From CAWBVG01 sp963792175 (GTDB taxonomy: Bacteria; Acidobacteriota; Vicinamibacteria; Vicinamibacterales; CAVVIG01), in assembly GCA_963792175.1 (NCBI GenBank), contig CAWBVG010000050.1, forward strand, positions 1 to 64,000: DNA of 64,000 bases, in the 5' to 3' direction. Below the pieces are notes generated by a model. The model worked only from the letters and a program-made list of their open reading frames with translations, was not told where the DNA came from and made no database searches. Shown here one piece after another: positions 55,214-64,000 of the stretch (the stretch's first letter is position 1; the number at the start of each line of letters is the position of its first letter). A program made the translations under genes and the position numbers.

Positions 55214-57126
55214 GCGAGGCCAATCAGGGCAAGCCCAAGGCGCAGACCGAGCAGCCGCGAACCGCACCCCCGCGCGACATGTTCGGCGGCCGTCCCATCG
55301 GCGGGCTCGGTGTGCCGACCCAGAAGGCCAAGAACTTCAAGGGGACGACCGCCCGGTTGCTCGGGTATCTGCGCCCGCATCGCACCGGCCTCGCCGTCGT
55401 CATTCTGGCGGGTGCGATCGGCACCGTCTTCAGCGTGCTCGGGCCCAAACTTCTCGGCAAGGCGACGACCAAGGTCTTTGAAGGATTTGTCGCGAAGGCG
55501 AGAGGCGTTCCGGGCGCCGCGGTCGATTTCGACTACGTCGGCCGCATCCTGCTCGGGCTGATCGCCCTCTACATCATCGGCAACGCGTTCCAGTACCTGA
55601 TGCAGTATCTGATGGCGACCATCGCGCAGCGTACCGTGTACGCGATGCGGAAGGAGGTCGAGGCGAAATTCGATCGCCTGCCGCTGAAGTTCTTCGACAG
55701 GCGGACGCGCGGGGAAGTGATGAGCCGCGCGGTGAACGACCTGGACAGCATCAGCGGCACGCTGCAGCAGAACCTCACGCAGCTGCTGACGTCGCTGTTG
55801 ACGATCATCGGCGTCATCGTGATGATGCTGACGATCAGCTGGATGCTGACGCTCATCTCGGTCCTCACGCTGCCGCTCAGCATCGTGATCGTCGCCCGCA
55901 TCGCGAAGCGGTCGCAGAAGTTCTTCATGAAGCAGCAGATGGCGCTCGGCGGGCTGAACGGCCATGTGGCCGAGATGTACGGCGGCCACACCATTGTCAC
56001 GGCGTTCGGTCACCAGCAGAAGTCGGTGGCGACCTTTGAGACGTTGAACGAGAACTACTACGACGGAGCGTGGCGCGCGCAGTTCGTCAGCGGCATCATC
56101 TGGCCGACGATGATGTTCGTCGGCAACCTGGGCTACGTGTTCGTCGCGGTGATCGGCGGCGTGCTGGTCACCCGCGGGTCGATCCCGATCGGCGACGTCC
56201 AGGCCTTCATTGCGTATAACCGCCAGTTCTCGATGCCGATCTCGCAGTTGAGCGGCATCGCCAACATGATTCAGCTGACGGTGGTGTCCGCGGAGCGCGT
56301 CTTCGAATTGCTGGACGAGCCTGAAGAAACACCGGATTCAGACAGCGCCACGGTGATTGCCAGCCCGCGGGGTGCGGTGCAGCTGGACGACGTGAGTTTC
56401 CGCTACAAGGAGGCCGAGCCGCTCATCGAACACATGTCGCTGGCGATTGCGCCGGGCCGGATGATCGCGATCGTCGGCCCGACCGGCGCCGGCAAGACCA
56501 CCCTCGTCAATCTGCTGATGCGCTTCTACGATGTCGACAGCGGCGCCATCCTCGTGGATGGCGTCGACATCCGGCACCTGAAGCGCGGCGCGCTGCGCCG
56601 CATGTTCGGGATGGTCCTGCAGGACACGTGGCTCTTCTCCGGCACGATTCGCGAGAACATCGCTTACGGACGCGACCACGCGAGCGAGGAGGCGATCGTG
56701 AACGCGGCGAAGGCGGCGCAGGCGGATCACTTCATCCGGACCCTGCCCGACAACTACGACACGCCGATCAACGAGGAGGCGAGCAACCTGTCGCAGGGGC
56801 AGAAGCAGTTGCTGACCATCGCGCGGGCGTTCCTCGCCGATCCGGCGATTCTGATCCTTGACGAAGCCACGAGCAGTGTCGACACGCGCACCGAAATCCT
56901 GATTCAGCAGGCGATGGGCCAGCTGATGCATGGCAGGACCACGTTCGTCATCGCGCACCGGCTGTCGACGATTCGCAACGCCGACGCGATCCTGATGATG
57001 GAACACGGCCGGATCGTCGAACAAGGCACGCATCAGGAGCTGCTCGCGGCGAAGGGGCCATACGCGGAGCTGTATCACAGCCAGTTCGCCGGGCGGATCG
57101 CGCAGTCCGCTTCGCTCGCGTCATAG
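55210..57126 (+). CDS. ABC exporter half-transporter with consensus catalytic Glu
   Basis: 638 residues. An N-terminal extension of about 35 residues (Lys/Gln/Pro-rich) precedes the six-helix membrane domain and ATP-binding domain: Walker A GPTGAGKTT, signature LSQGQKQLL, Walker B ILILDEATSSVD with catalytic Glu, H-loop VIAHRLST. The altered signature LSQGQ pairs with the degenerate Walker B of the upstream subunit, as in heterodimeric TM287/288- or BmrCD-type exporters. Likely exports drugs or lipids. Confidence 0.93.
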   Translation: MSEANQGKPKAQTEQPRTAPPRDMFGGRPIGGLGVPTQKAKNFKGTTARLLGYLRPHRTGLAVVILAGAIGTVFSVLGPKLLGKATTKVFEGFVAKARGVPGAAVDFDYVGRILLGLIALYIIGNAFQYLMQYLMATIAQRTVYAMRKEVEAKFDRLPLKFFDRRTRGEVMSRAVNDLDSISGTLQQNLTQLLTSLLTIIGVIVMMLTISWMLTLISVLTLPLSIVIVARIAKRSQKFFMKQQMALGGLNGHVAEMYGGHTIVTAFGHQQKSVATFETLNENYYDGAWRAQFVSGIIWPTMMFVGNLGYVFVAVIGGVLVTRGSIPIGDVQAFIAYNRQFSMPISQLSGIANMIQLTVVSAERVFELLDEPEETPDSDSATVIASPRGAVQLDDVSFRYKEAEPLIEHMSLAIAPGRMIAIVGPTGAGKTTLVNLLMRFYDVDSGAILVDGVDIRHLKRGALRRMFGMVLQDTWLFSGTIRENIAYGRDHASEEAIVNAAKAAQADHFIRTLPDNYDTPINEEASNLSQGQKQLLTIARAFLADPAILILDEATSSVDTRTEILIQQAMGQLMHGRTTFVIAHRLSTIRNADAILMMEHGRIVEQGTHQELLAAKGPYAELYHSQFAGRIAQSASLAS

Positions 57127-57168
57127 GGTACACTCCACCCGGTAGCAAACCGTCACGCGGGAGCTTGT

Positions 57169-58634
57169 ATGAAACACAAAGTGACGAGGAAGCCGCGCCG
57201 GATCACGCGGCGGGAGTTTGTCGGTGGCGCCCTGACGGCCGCCGGAATGGTCGCCGGCGCGCCGGCGCTGCTGCGCGGCCGGAACCTGAACAACAAGCTG
57301 GACATCGCGTTCATCGCCTGCGGCGGCCGCGCCAAAGACAACATCAAAGAACTCATCATCACGCCCGGAATCCGCAGCCGCCGCGGGCCGGGCTGTTGCC
57401 GCGGCGGCCGCACCGCATCCCGACGAGAACGTCGTCGCGCTGTGCGATGTGAATCAGACTCGCGCTCGACGCCGCGTCGGAGCGGTTTCCAAAGGCCAAG
57501 ACGTTCAACGACCTCCGCAAAGTCTTCGACCGCCCGAACGACTTCGACGCCGTCGTGGTCTCCACCGCCGAGCACACACACGCGTTTGCGACCTATCTGG
57601 CGCTGACGCACGGCAAGCACGTCTACTGCGAGAAGCCGCTCACCTACAACATCTGGGAAGCGCGGCTCATTCGCGAGACGGCTGCGAAGTACCCGAATCT
57701 GTCGACGCAGATGGGCAACCAGGGCCACGCGTCGCCGGCGCGCCGGACGATCAAAGAAATCCTCATGACCGGCGTGATCGGTCCGGTTCGCGAGGTGCAC
57801 GTCTGGGCGGACCGCGCGTGGGGCCTCCAGGACGCCGCGTCGGCGGAGAAGTTCGACAAGCCGCACGGGTTCTACAACGGCATCCAGATCGTCGAACGGT
57901 TCAAGGAAGAGATGCCGATTCCGGCAACCAACCACTTCGATCTGTGGCTCGGTCCGGCGCCGGCGCGGCCGTACCACGAGACGTATTTCCCCGGGCCGCG
58001 GTGGTACCGCTGGTGGGACGTCGGCAACGGCACGATGAGCGACCTCGGCAGCCACGACAACGACGTGCCGTACACGGTGCTGGACATCAAGCAGCCGCTG
58101 ACGATCGAAGCGACGTCGCCGAACGGGCCCGCGCACCGGGAGCTCGCGCCCGCGACGATGACGGTGACGTACGAGTTCCCGGCGTCGCCGTCACGGTGCG
58201 CCGCCGGTCAAGCTGGTGTGGCACCAGGGCGACAGCAAACCGCCAGGCTGGGTGCCGGCGTGGGGCGGCCGCTCGCAGCTGTTCATCGGCGACAAGGGCA
58301 TGTTGCTCGGCAACGGCAAGCTGCTGCCCGAGGAAACATTCAAGGACTTCGAGATGCCGCCCGAGACGCTGCCGCGATCGCCCGGCCACTGGGTCGAGTG
58401 GGTCAACTATGCCAAGGGTCTCGGGCCGGTGCCGGGCTCGAATTTCCAGTACTCCGGCTGGACGACCGAAGCGAACCATCTCGGCAACGTGGCCTACCGG
58501 ACCGGCAAGAAGATCGAGTGGGACTACCAGAACCTGCGCGCCCGCAACGCGCCGGAAGCGGCGCCGTTCATCAAGAGACCCGAGTACCGCAAGGGTGGCG
58601 GACATCCTGGTGGCGCGACATCCTGAAGGCCTGA
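57169..58634 (+). CDS. Tat-exported Gfo/Idh/MocA-family oxidoreductase, frameshifted
   Basis: About 488 residues. Twin-arginine signal RRITRREFVGGALTAAG. The N-terminal Rossmann domain begins LDIAFIACGGRAKDN and includes DAVVVSTAEHTHAFATYLAL and KHVYCEKPLTYN (the EKP Lys). The C-terminal domain has NHFDLWLGPAPARPYHETY, typical of this secreted acidobacterial/planctomycete subgroup. Indels near 57375, 57470, 58190 and 58600. ATG 57169 has ribosome site CGGGAG; a TACACT box lies at 57129. Probably acts on a sugar derivative with tightly bound NAD(P). Confidence 0.87.
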
Positions 58635-58648
58635 GACGGAGGGTTCGC

Positions 58649-59568
58649 ATGGCGATGACCCGACGGGAATTCCTGAGCGCAGCCGGCGTCGCGTCCGCAG
58701 CGGTGCCGGCGATGGCCCGTGCGCAGGGTCCAGGCGCAGGCCGGCGAAGGCAGCCGTCAACCCGGTGCCCGTGCGAGTCGGGATGACCGACTGGAACCTG
58801 GGACAACGCGGGGATATCGCCAAGGTTGCGCTCGCGCGCGAGATCGGTCTTGACGGCATTCAGGTCAGCCTGCAGTTCCCGACCGATGGCAAGACGCCAA
58901 CCCTGCGCGATCCGAAGACCCAGGAAGCCTTTCGGCGCGCCGCGCTCGACAACGGCATTCAGATTTGCTCGCTCGCCATCGGCTCGCCCGGCCGATCGCG
59001 GCTGCCGCTGCACACCAGTCCGGCGGCGGCGATTCTTCTCACGGAAGCGGTCGAGGTCGCGCACAATCTGGGCACCAACAACATCCTGCTGCCCATCCTC
59101 GGCGACAGCCACATCGACATGACGAATCAAGCGCAGGTCGACACGTTTGTCGCCACGATGAAGGAAGTGGCGCGCTACGCGGAGAAGTTTGGTGTGGTCG
59201 TCGCGGTGGAAGACTGGATCTCGGCCGAGGACAACATCCGGCTGCTGGACGCGATCGGATCGGATCACGTCGCCGTCTACTACGACGCCCACAACATCGT
59301 GCCACGCGTGAAGGACATCTACGCCGAGCCGAAACTGCTGGGCCCGCGCATCCACCAGATACACGTGAAGAACGCCAACATGCTGTTGTCCGCCCCGGGT
59401 GGTCGAGTGGATTGGCCGCGGATGGCGAAGGAGTTCTACGACATCGGCTACCGTGGCTGGTACGTCCTCGAGACCGACTCGCCGACGAAGGACATCATTG
59501 CCGACACCCGGGCCAACATCGAGTACGTGAAGAAGACGTTCCGCGTGCCTCCGCCTCCGGCGTCCTGA
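58649..59568 (+). CDS. Tat-exported TIM-barrel sugar isomerase/epimerase-like protein, one frameshift
   Basis: About 306 residues. Twin-arginine signal MTRREFLSAAGVASAAVPAM, then the AP-endonuclease-2/xylose-isomerase-like barrel: VRVGMTDWNLGQRGD, GLDGIQVSLQFPTDG, VVAVEDWISAEDNIR, AVYYDAHNIVP, RIHQIHVKN and WYVLETDSP. Glu, Asp and His in these strands are the usual metal ligands. An indel near 58742 separates signal and barrel. ATG 58649 follows GGAGGG, 14 bases after the oxidoreductase stop, so the two are an operon working on the same substrate. Confidence 0.87.
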
Positions 59569-59576
59569 ACTGAAGC

Positions 59577-60536
59577 GTGCTCGGGCGCGCTGGACACGTG
59601 GCAAGCGATCACTTTGACGGCAGACGATTCTTCAACCCAACGGGCCCCGCCAGCCAGCCGTTCGCTGCCGTCCCACGGATGCTGCGGGAGCCGCGGACCC
59701 GATGGCCGGCGCGCATCGACGAACCGCCGCAGCGCCCGGCTCCGCTGGATGGCGCCGTCGCCGTCGTCACGTTCATCGGCCATGCGACGTTTCTGATCCA
59801 GACCGCGGCCGGCAACTTCCTCACCGACCCGATGTATTCCGAACGGGCCGGGCCGTTCGGTCTGCTCGGACCGCGGCGCGTGCGCCAGCCGGCCGTGCGG
59901 TTCGACGACCTGCCGCCGATCTCGACCGTGCTGCTCAGCCACAATCACTACGACCACTGCGATCGCCCGACGCTCGCACGCCTCGCAAAGCGTTTCGACC
60001 CCGTCGTGATCACGCCCATCGGGAACGGCGCGCTGGTGAAATCCACCGGTCTCCGCAAGGTCGAGGAGCTCGATTGGTGGCAGGATGCGAAGACGTCGAC
60101 GCTTCCGCTGACGCTGACGCCGGCGCATCATTTCTCCGCGCGCACCCCGTTCGATCGCAATCGGGCGCTGTGGGGTGGATTCACGATCGCGGTTGCGCAC
60201 CAGCGCATCTACTTCGCCGGCGACAGCGCCTACGCTCCGTTCTTCCGTGAGGTGCGCCGGCGGTTCGGCCCGATCGACCTGGCGCTGCTCCCGATCGGCG
60301 CCTACGAGCCGCGATGGTTCATGCAGGCGGTTCACATGAACCCGGCCGAGGCGCTGCAGGCCCACCTCGATCTGGAGGCGTCGGCGAGCATCGCGATGCA
60401 CTTCGGGACGTTTCAGCTCACCACCGAGGGGATCGACGAACCGGTCCGCGCGCTCGAGCAGGCTCGCCTCGCGCACCACGTGGCGCCGTCCGCGTTCCGG
60501 GCGATTGGCTTCGGCGAATCGGTCCGGGTAGGCTAG
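59577..60536 (+). CDS. MBL-fold hydrolase (NAPE-PLD/UlaG-like)
   Basis: 319 residues from GTG 59577, eight bases after the TIM-barrel gene. Metallo-beta-lactamase fold: FIGHATFLIQTAAGNFLTDP, zinc motif SHNHYDHCDRPTL (HxHxDH variant HNHYDHCD), LTPAHHFSAR, YFAGDSAYAPFF and AMHFGTFQLT. The arrangement RFFNPTGP near the N-terminus plus these motifs resembles N-acyl-phosphatidylethanolamine phospholipase D relatives. Bacterial substrates of this subgroup are unknown. Confidence 0.87.
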   Translation: MLGRAGHVASDHFDGRRFFNPTGPASQPFAAVPRMLREPRTRWPARIDEPPQRPAPLDGAVAVVTFIGHATFLIQTAAGNFLTDPMYSERAGPFGLLGPRRVRQPAVRFDDLPPISTVLLSHNHYDHCDRPTLARLAKRFDPVVITPIGNGALVKSTGLRKVEELDWWQDAKTSTLPLTLTPAHHFSARTPFDRNRALWGGFTIAVAHQRIYFAGDSAYAPFFREVRRRFGPIDLALLPIGAYEPRWFMQAVHMNPAEALQAHLDLEASASIAMHFGTFQLTTEGIDEPVRALEQARLAHHVAPSAFRAIGFGESVRVG

Positions 60537-60551
60537 AACCAACGGAGTGCC

Positions 60552-62230
60552 ATGACCGATAAGTCCGCTACCGTTGGAATCCACCGCGCCCTCCCACAGC
60601 GACCGGCTGTTCCCGACGTTGACGGATGCGCAAGTGGCGCGAATCGCGGCGCGCGGAAGGCGCCGTCCCATCGCCGCGGGCGACGTGCTCGTGGAAGTCG
60701 GGAGACCGGACCGTCCGTTTCTTCGTGGTCGTCAGCGGCGAGCTCGAGGTCTCCGACCCTGCCGGGACGCTCATCGTCACGCATCGGGCGGGTCAGTTTT
60801 CCGGCGAGGCGACGATGATCACCGGCCGCCGGCCGATGGCGCGGGTGCACGCGGTCGCCGCCGGTGAGGTGATCGAGCTCGACGCGCGAGCAGCTGCTGG
60901 CGCTGGTGCAGACAGACGCCGAGTTGAGCGAGATCCTCATGCGGGCGTTCATGCTCCGCCGCATCGAGCTGATCGCGCACGACCTCGGCGATGTCGTCGT
61001 GCTCGGATCGACCCACTGCGCCGGCACGCTTGCGCGTCCGGGAGTTCCTGACTCGGAACGGCCACCCGTTTCACTACATCGACCTCGACCGCGACGCCGA
61101 GGCGCAGGCAGATGCTCGATCACTTTCAGGTCACCGCGGCGGACGTGCCGGTCCTGATCTGCCGCGGCGACGCCGTGCTGCGGAATCCGAGCAACGCGCA
61201 GATCGCCGAGTGCCTCGGCTTCAACGATGCCGTCGATCAGAGCCGCGTCAACGATCTGGTGATCGTCGGCGCCGGGCCGGCGGGACTCGCCGCTGCCGTC
61301 TACGGCGCGTCGGAAGGGCTCGACGTGCTCGTCCTCGAATCGGACTCGCCTGGCGGCCAGGCCGGATCGAGCTCCAGGATCGAGAACTACCTCGGCTTTC
61401 CAACCGGCATCTCCGGACTCGACCTCACCGGCCGCGCCTACGCGCAGGCGCAGAAGTTCGGCGCGCAGATCATGATCGCCAAAGGCGCGACCGGGCTGGC
61501 CTGCGAACGGCAGCCGTACGGCGTGCGGATTGACGGCGGGCCGCCGCGTGACGGCGCGCGCGGTGATCATCGCGACCGGCGCGCAGTACCGCAAGCCGTC
61601 GCTCGCCAACCTCTCGCAGTTCGAAGGCGCCGGCGTGTACTACGGCGCGACGCCGATGGAGGCCCAGCTCTGTTTCGGCGAGGAGGTCATCGTCGTCGGC
61701 GGCGGCAATTCGGCGGGGCAGGCGGCGGTCTTTCTCGCGCAGACCGCGAGACGCGTGCACATGCTGGTGCGCGCGGAAGGATTGGCGGACACCATGTCGC
61801 GCTATCTGATTCGGCGCATCGAAGACAACCCCGCGATCGTGCTGCGGACGCGCACGCAGGTCGTCGCCCTCGAAGGCAACGGGCATCTCGAACGCGTGAC
61901 GTGGCGCGACGATCGGACCGGCGCGCTCGAGACCCCATGCCATCCGACACGTGTTCATGATGACCGGCGCCGTGCCGAACACCGCGCTGGCTCGAACGCT
62001 GCATCGCGCTCGACGACAAGGGATTCATCAAGACCGGGCCCGAACTGTCACCGGACGATTTGTCTGCGGCCCGATGGCCGCTGTCGCGCCCGCCGTATCT
62101 GCTCGAGACCAGTCGTCCCGGCGTCTTCGCGGTGGGCGACGTGCGCGGCGGCAACGTCAAGCGCGTCGCATCAGCCGTCGGCGAAGGATCGATTGCCGTC
62201 GCCTTTGTCCATCAGGTGCTTCACCAGTAG
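60552..62230 (+). CDS. cNMP-binding/glutaredoxin-like/thioredoxin-reductase fusion, heavily frameshifted
   Basis: About 555 residues. ATG 60552 follows ACGGAG. A cyclic-nucleotide-binding domain (about 5-145: LTDAQVARIAARG, FFVVVSGELEVSD, RAGQFSGEATMITGRR); a thioredoxin-like segment (about 150-225: VVVLGSTHCAGTLR, NGHPFHYIDLDRD, VPVLICRGDAVLRNPS); then a thioredoxin-reductase-type FAD/NAD module (LVIVGAGPAGLAAAVYG, SPGGQAGSSSRIENYLGF, VIVVGGGNSAGQAAVFLA, GVFAVGDVRGGNVKRV). The CxxC redox pair of classic thioredoxin reductases is not seen. At least six indels (near 60570, 60705, 60890, 61025, 61110, 61545, 61935, 61995). Confidence 0.83.
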
Positions 62231-62339
62231 GGAAGTTGGCTGCGCACCTCGTGTGTAGCCTCTTACCCAGTGGCGGCAGCTGAGGTACCACCGCACGGAC
62301 TTCTCTCAGGATTTCGACAACGTCCGGCTTGGCCGCCAT
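62157..62339 (-). CDS. Possible small protein with strong ribosome site
   Basis: Up to 60 residues (MAAKPDVVEILREVRAVVP...). ATG 62339 is preceded by AAGGAGG at ideal spacing, which is the main support. The first 30 residues look protein-like, but the rest is Arg-rich and overlaps the 3' end of the reductase fusion, so the true stop may lie earlier in another frame. Its start is only 31 bases from the divergent DUF3309 start. Confidence 0.35.
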   Translation of the reverse strand: MAAKPDVVEILREVRAVVPQLPPLGKRLHTRCAANFPTGEAPDGQRRRQSILRRRLMRRA

Positions 62340-62370
62340 CTTGCCTCCTTCCGCAACGGAGGAGCTGATT

Positions 62371-62523
62371 GTGATCACGATACTTGTAGTGATTCTCGTG
62401 TTGATGTTGCTTGGCGCCGTACCCGCCTGGCCGCACAGCCGAAGCTGGGGCTACGCGCCGAGCGGCACGCTGGGTCTTCTGCTGATCATCCTGCTGGTGC
62501 TCGCGCTGACCGGCCGTATCTAG
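62371..62523 (+). CDS. DUF3309 small membrane peptide
   Basis: 50 residues from GTG 62371, with GGAGGAG upstream. One hydrophobic helix (ITILVVILVLMLLGAVPAW), the conserved PHSRSWGYAPSGTLGL centre and a second helix (LLIILLVLALTGRI) are the exact DUF3309 layout. The longer frame from 62329 is not used because family members begin with this hydrophobic helix. Function unknown. Confidence 0.85.
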   Translation: MITILVVILVLMLLGAVPAWPHSRSWGYAPSGTLGLLLIILLVLALTGRI

Positions 62524-64000
62524 TCGCGAGTCGAGGTGGGCGCCGGCCCCCTCCGGGCTGGCGTGACCTCGAACGCGAAGCGCAGCGCCGGAATCCGGTT
62601 GCCGGGATGGTCGTCCGCGTACGTCAACTGCGGCAGGCGATACAGCTGTTGCGGTTCCGTTGGCGGACCCTGGTAGATGCCAGGGTACAGATCGATCAGG
62701 TGCGTCCCCGGTTCGCCGGTCGCCGTGAAGTTGATGACGACGTCTCCGCGGCTGTTGAATCCGCAGGCGTAGCCCATGTAGGCGTTGTCGTAGGTCGCGA
62801 CGTAGATGTTGTCGTACTCGGTCCAGCCGACGCCTTTCAGGTGGATCGTCACGGGCGTGCCCGCCGGTCCCGAGCGCGGTGAAATCCCGACGATGCTGGT
62901 TTCGACGACGAAGTAGACCTTGGCGACCGCCTCGTCACCGCTGCGCAGCACCAGTCCGTGCAGGCCGCCGACGTCGTCGGGGATCGCGACTGCCAGGTCC
63001 ACGCGTCCTTCGGCGTCCGCTTTGAACTCGCCGATCTCGTTCTCCTGAGCGGTAAACCCGTCACCGGACACGCGGCTGCCGACCGACGTTTCCCAGACCA
63101 GCCGCATGGTCGCGCCCGGCGCGAAGCCGCTGCCTTTCAGCGTCGCGCGTGTGCCGACCGGTCCCTGCGTCGGTGTCAGCGCGATCTGCGCGCCGGCCTT
63201 CCGTATTTCTGGTGCCGGCGTCGGCTGGGGCTGATACGTCTCCGCGTGCTCGACGTTCTGAAGTGCGCCCGGCGTGGTTCGGAACGTGAACTGTGGCCGC
63301 GGCAGCGCCGCGACCGGCGACTGCTCGTAATTCAGGTATCCCTGACCCTGCCAGCCTGTGTAGATCTTGACGATGTGATCGCCGGCCGGACCGGTCGCGC
63401 GGAACCGGGCCACGGACGACCCGCGCGTGCTGGCGGCCGACACGAATCCGAGCTCCTGGTTGTCCCAGTTGACCACCCACGTGCTTTCCATCGTCCGCCA
63501 GCCGAGCCCGGTGACCTTCAACTCGATGGGTGTGCCGACCGGGCCCGACGATCGGGGTCAACGCGAACGTCTGGGTGACGTTGACGGCGTTCTGCGCGAC
63601 TGGCTTGCCATCGATGCGCGCGATCACTTCGTGCACGCCGCCGTAGTCTTCCGGGATGACGAAGCGCGCATCGAGCCGTCCGCTCGAGTCGACGGGAAAC
63701 TGTCCGAGCGACGTCGCCGTCTCCGCATACTTCTTGCCGCGGAAGTGGTAGTAGTTCTCGATGACCCAGCCGCCGGTCACCGAACCCCAGCTGAGATCGA
63801 CGTGCTTGTCCGGCGGGCAAACCAGTGGCCGTCGCGCGAACCGCAGCGCCCACGACGGCCGGCTTGTCATAGGAGAGATCGAGCGTCGCGAGCGCCTGGC
63901 TGGACGGCGGCGTGGCGGCCCGAGTTGTGGCAGAAGGTGCACTCGAACACGCCGCCGCCAGCACTGTGGCGCCGCCGAGGGCCACCCACAGGCGGCCGCG
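62520..64000 (-). CDS. Lipoprotein with repeated IPT/TIG-like domains, frameshifted and cut by the window end
   Basis: At least 490 residues; the start codon is probably just beyond the window. The first visible residues contain a lipobox (GGATVLAAAC). Three similar beta-sandwich repeats follow, each with a GPVGTxxTLKGxGF-like opening: one near 63530 (VTGLGWRTMESTWVVNW), one near 63160 (QGPVGTRATLKGSGFAPG) and one near 62860 (SGPAGTPVTIHLKGVGW). Each ends in VxGGxHxxxxR or GDHIVKIYTG-type strands. Indels lie near 63815 and 63545. Probably a surface or periplasmic binding/structural protein; no catalytic motif is seen. Confidence 0.7.

Overview
The window is GC-rich, densely coded bacterial DNA with no rRNA, tRNA, CRISPR, phage or insertion-sequence genes. 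The gene mix suggests an acidobacterium, probably of the Vicinamibacteria type. It includes secreted proteins with Gln/Arg/Gly-rich starts, Tat-exported Gfo/Idh/MocA and TIM-barrel enzymes, a sorbosone-dehydrogenase-like beta-propeller, a tannase-family esterase, a winged-helix/TolB-propeller protein and DUF4136/DUF3309/DUF3891/DUF4126 families. This placement is inference from gene content only. Many genes, above all in 0.4-12.7 kb and 57-64 kb, are split by single-base indels while their protein-level similarity continues in the next frame. I read these as sequencing or assembly errors in intact genes and annotate each as one locus.

Layout. (1) 0.4-12.6 kb is a signalling block. A giant soluble poly-HAMP hybrid kinase and a REC-PAS-PAS-kinase-REC protein lie on the + strand. 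A C-rich tract separates them from a convergent - strand operon of a DUF4118/PAS kinase, a lone receiver and a membrane protein with a degenerate kinase core. (2) 12.9-14.8 kb carries a small helical protein coupled to a two-domain KaiC-like ATPase, divergent from the kinase operon. (3) 15-20.3 kb holds small membrane and stress-type proteins (HdeD-like, a coiled coil), a TolC-like protein and a secreted protein, several with strong AAGGAGG ribosome sites and possible sigma-54 promoters. (4) 20.5-33.7 kb is a metabolic and transport mixture: epoxide hydrolase, lipoproteins, two cation/proton antiporters, secreted HpcH/HpaI aldolase, small metalloprotease-like protein, MFS transporter, bicupin, Rieske-FAD oxidoreductase, DUF3891 and DUF4126. 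(5) 33.7-37 kb has another DUF4118/PAS hybrid kinase and a retropepsin-like protease. (6) 37-41.4 kb has the winged-helix/propeller protein, tannase and MOSC protein. (7) 41.5-45.1 kb has an ECF41 sigma operon (membrane protein, epimerase, sigma) with its own ECF41-type promoter, divergent from an ArsR-SRPBCC-DinB operon with a palindromic operator. (8) 45.2-50.4 kb has the sorbosone-dehydrogenase-like protein, acetamidase, OsmC and an M49-like peptidase. (9) 50.5-53.3 kb is a GAF kinase coupled to a REC-PP2C phosphatase. (10) 53.5-57.1 kb is a heterodimeric ABC exporter. (11) 57.2-64 kb has two Tat-exported sugar-type enzymes, an MBL-fold hydrolase, a cNMP/glutaredoxin/thioredoxin-reductase fusion, a DUF3309 peptide and a lipoprotein that runs off the window end.

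Five kinases plus one kinase-like protein occur here, but no response regulator with a DNA-binding domain. Outputs are receiver-only or receiver-phosphatase, so the circuits look like phosphorelay or partner-switching systems. The best-supported regulatory unit is the ECF41 operon with a matching promoter next to its first gene.
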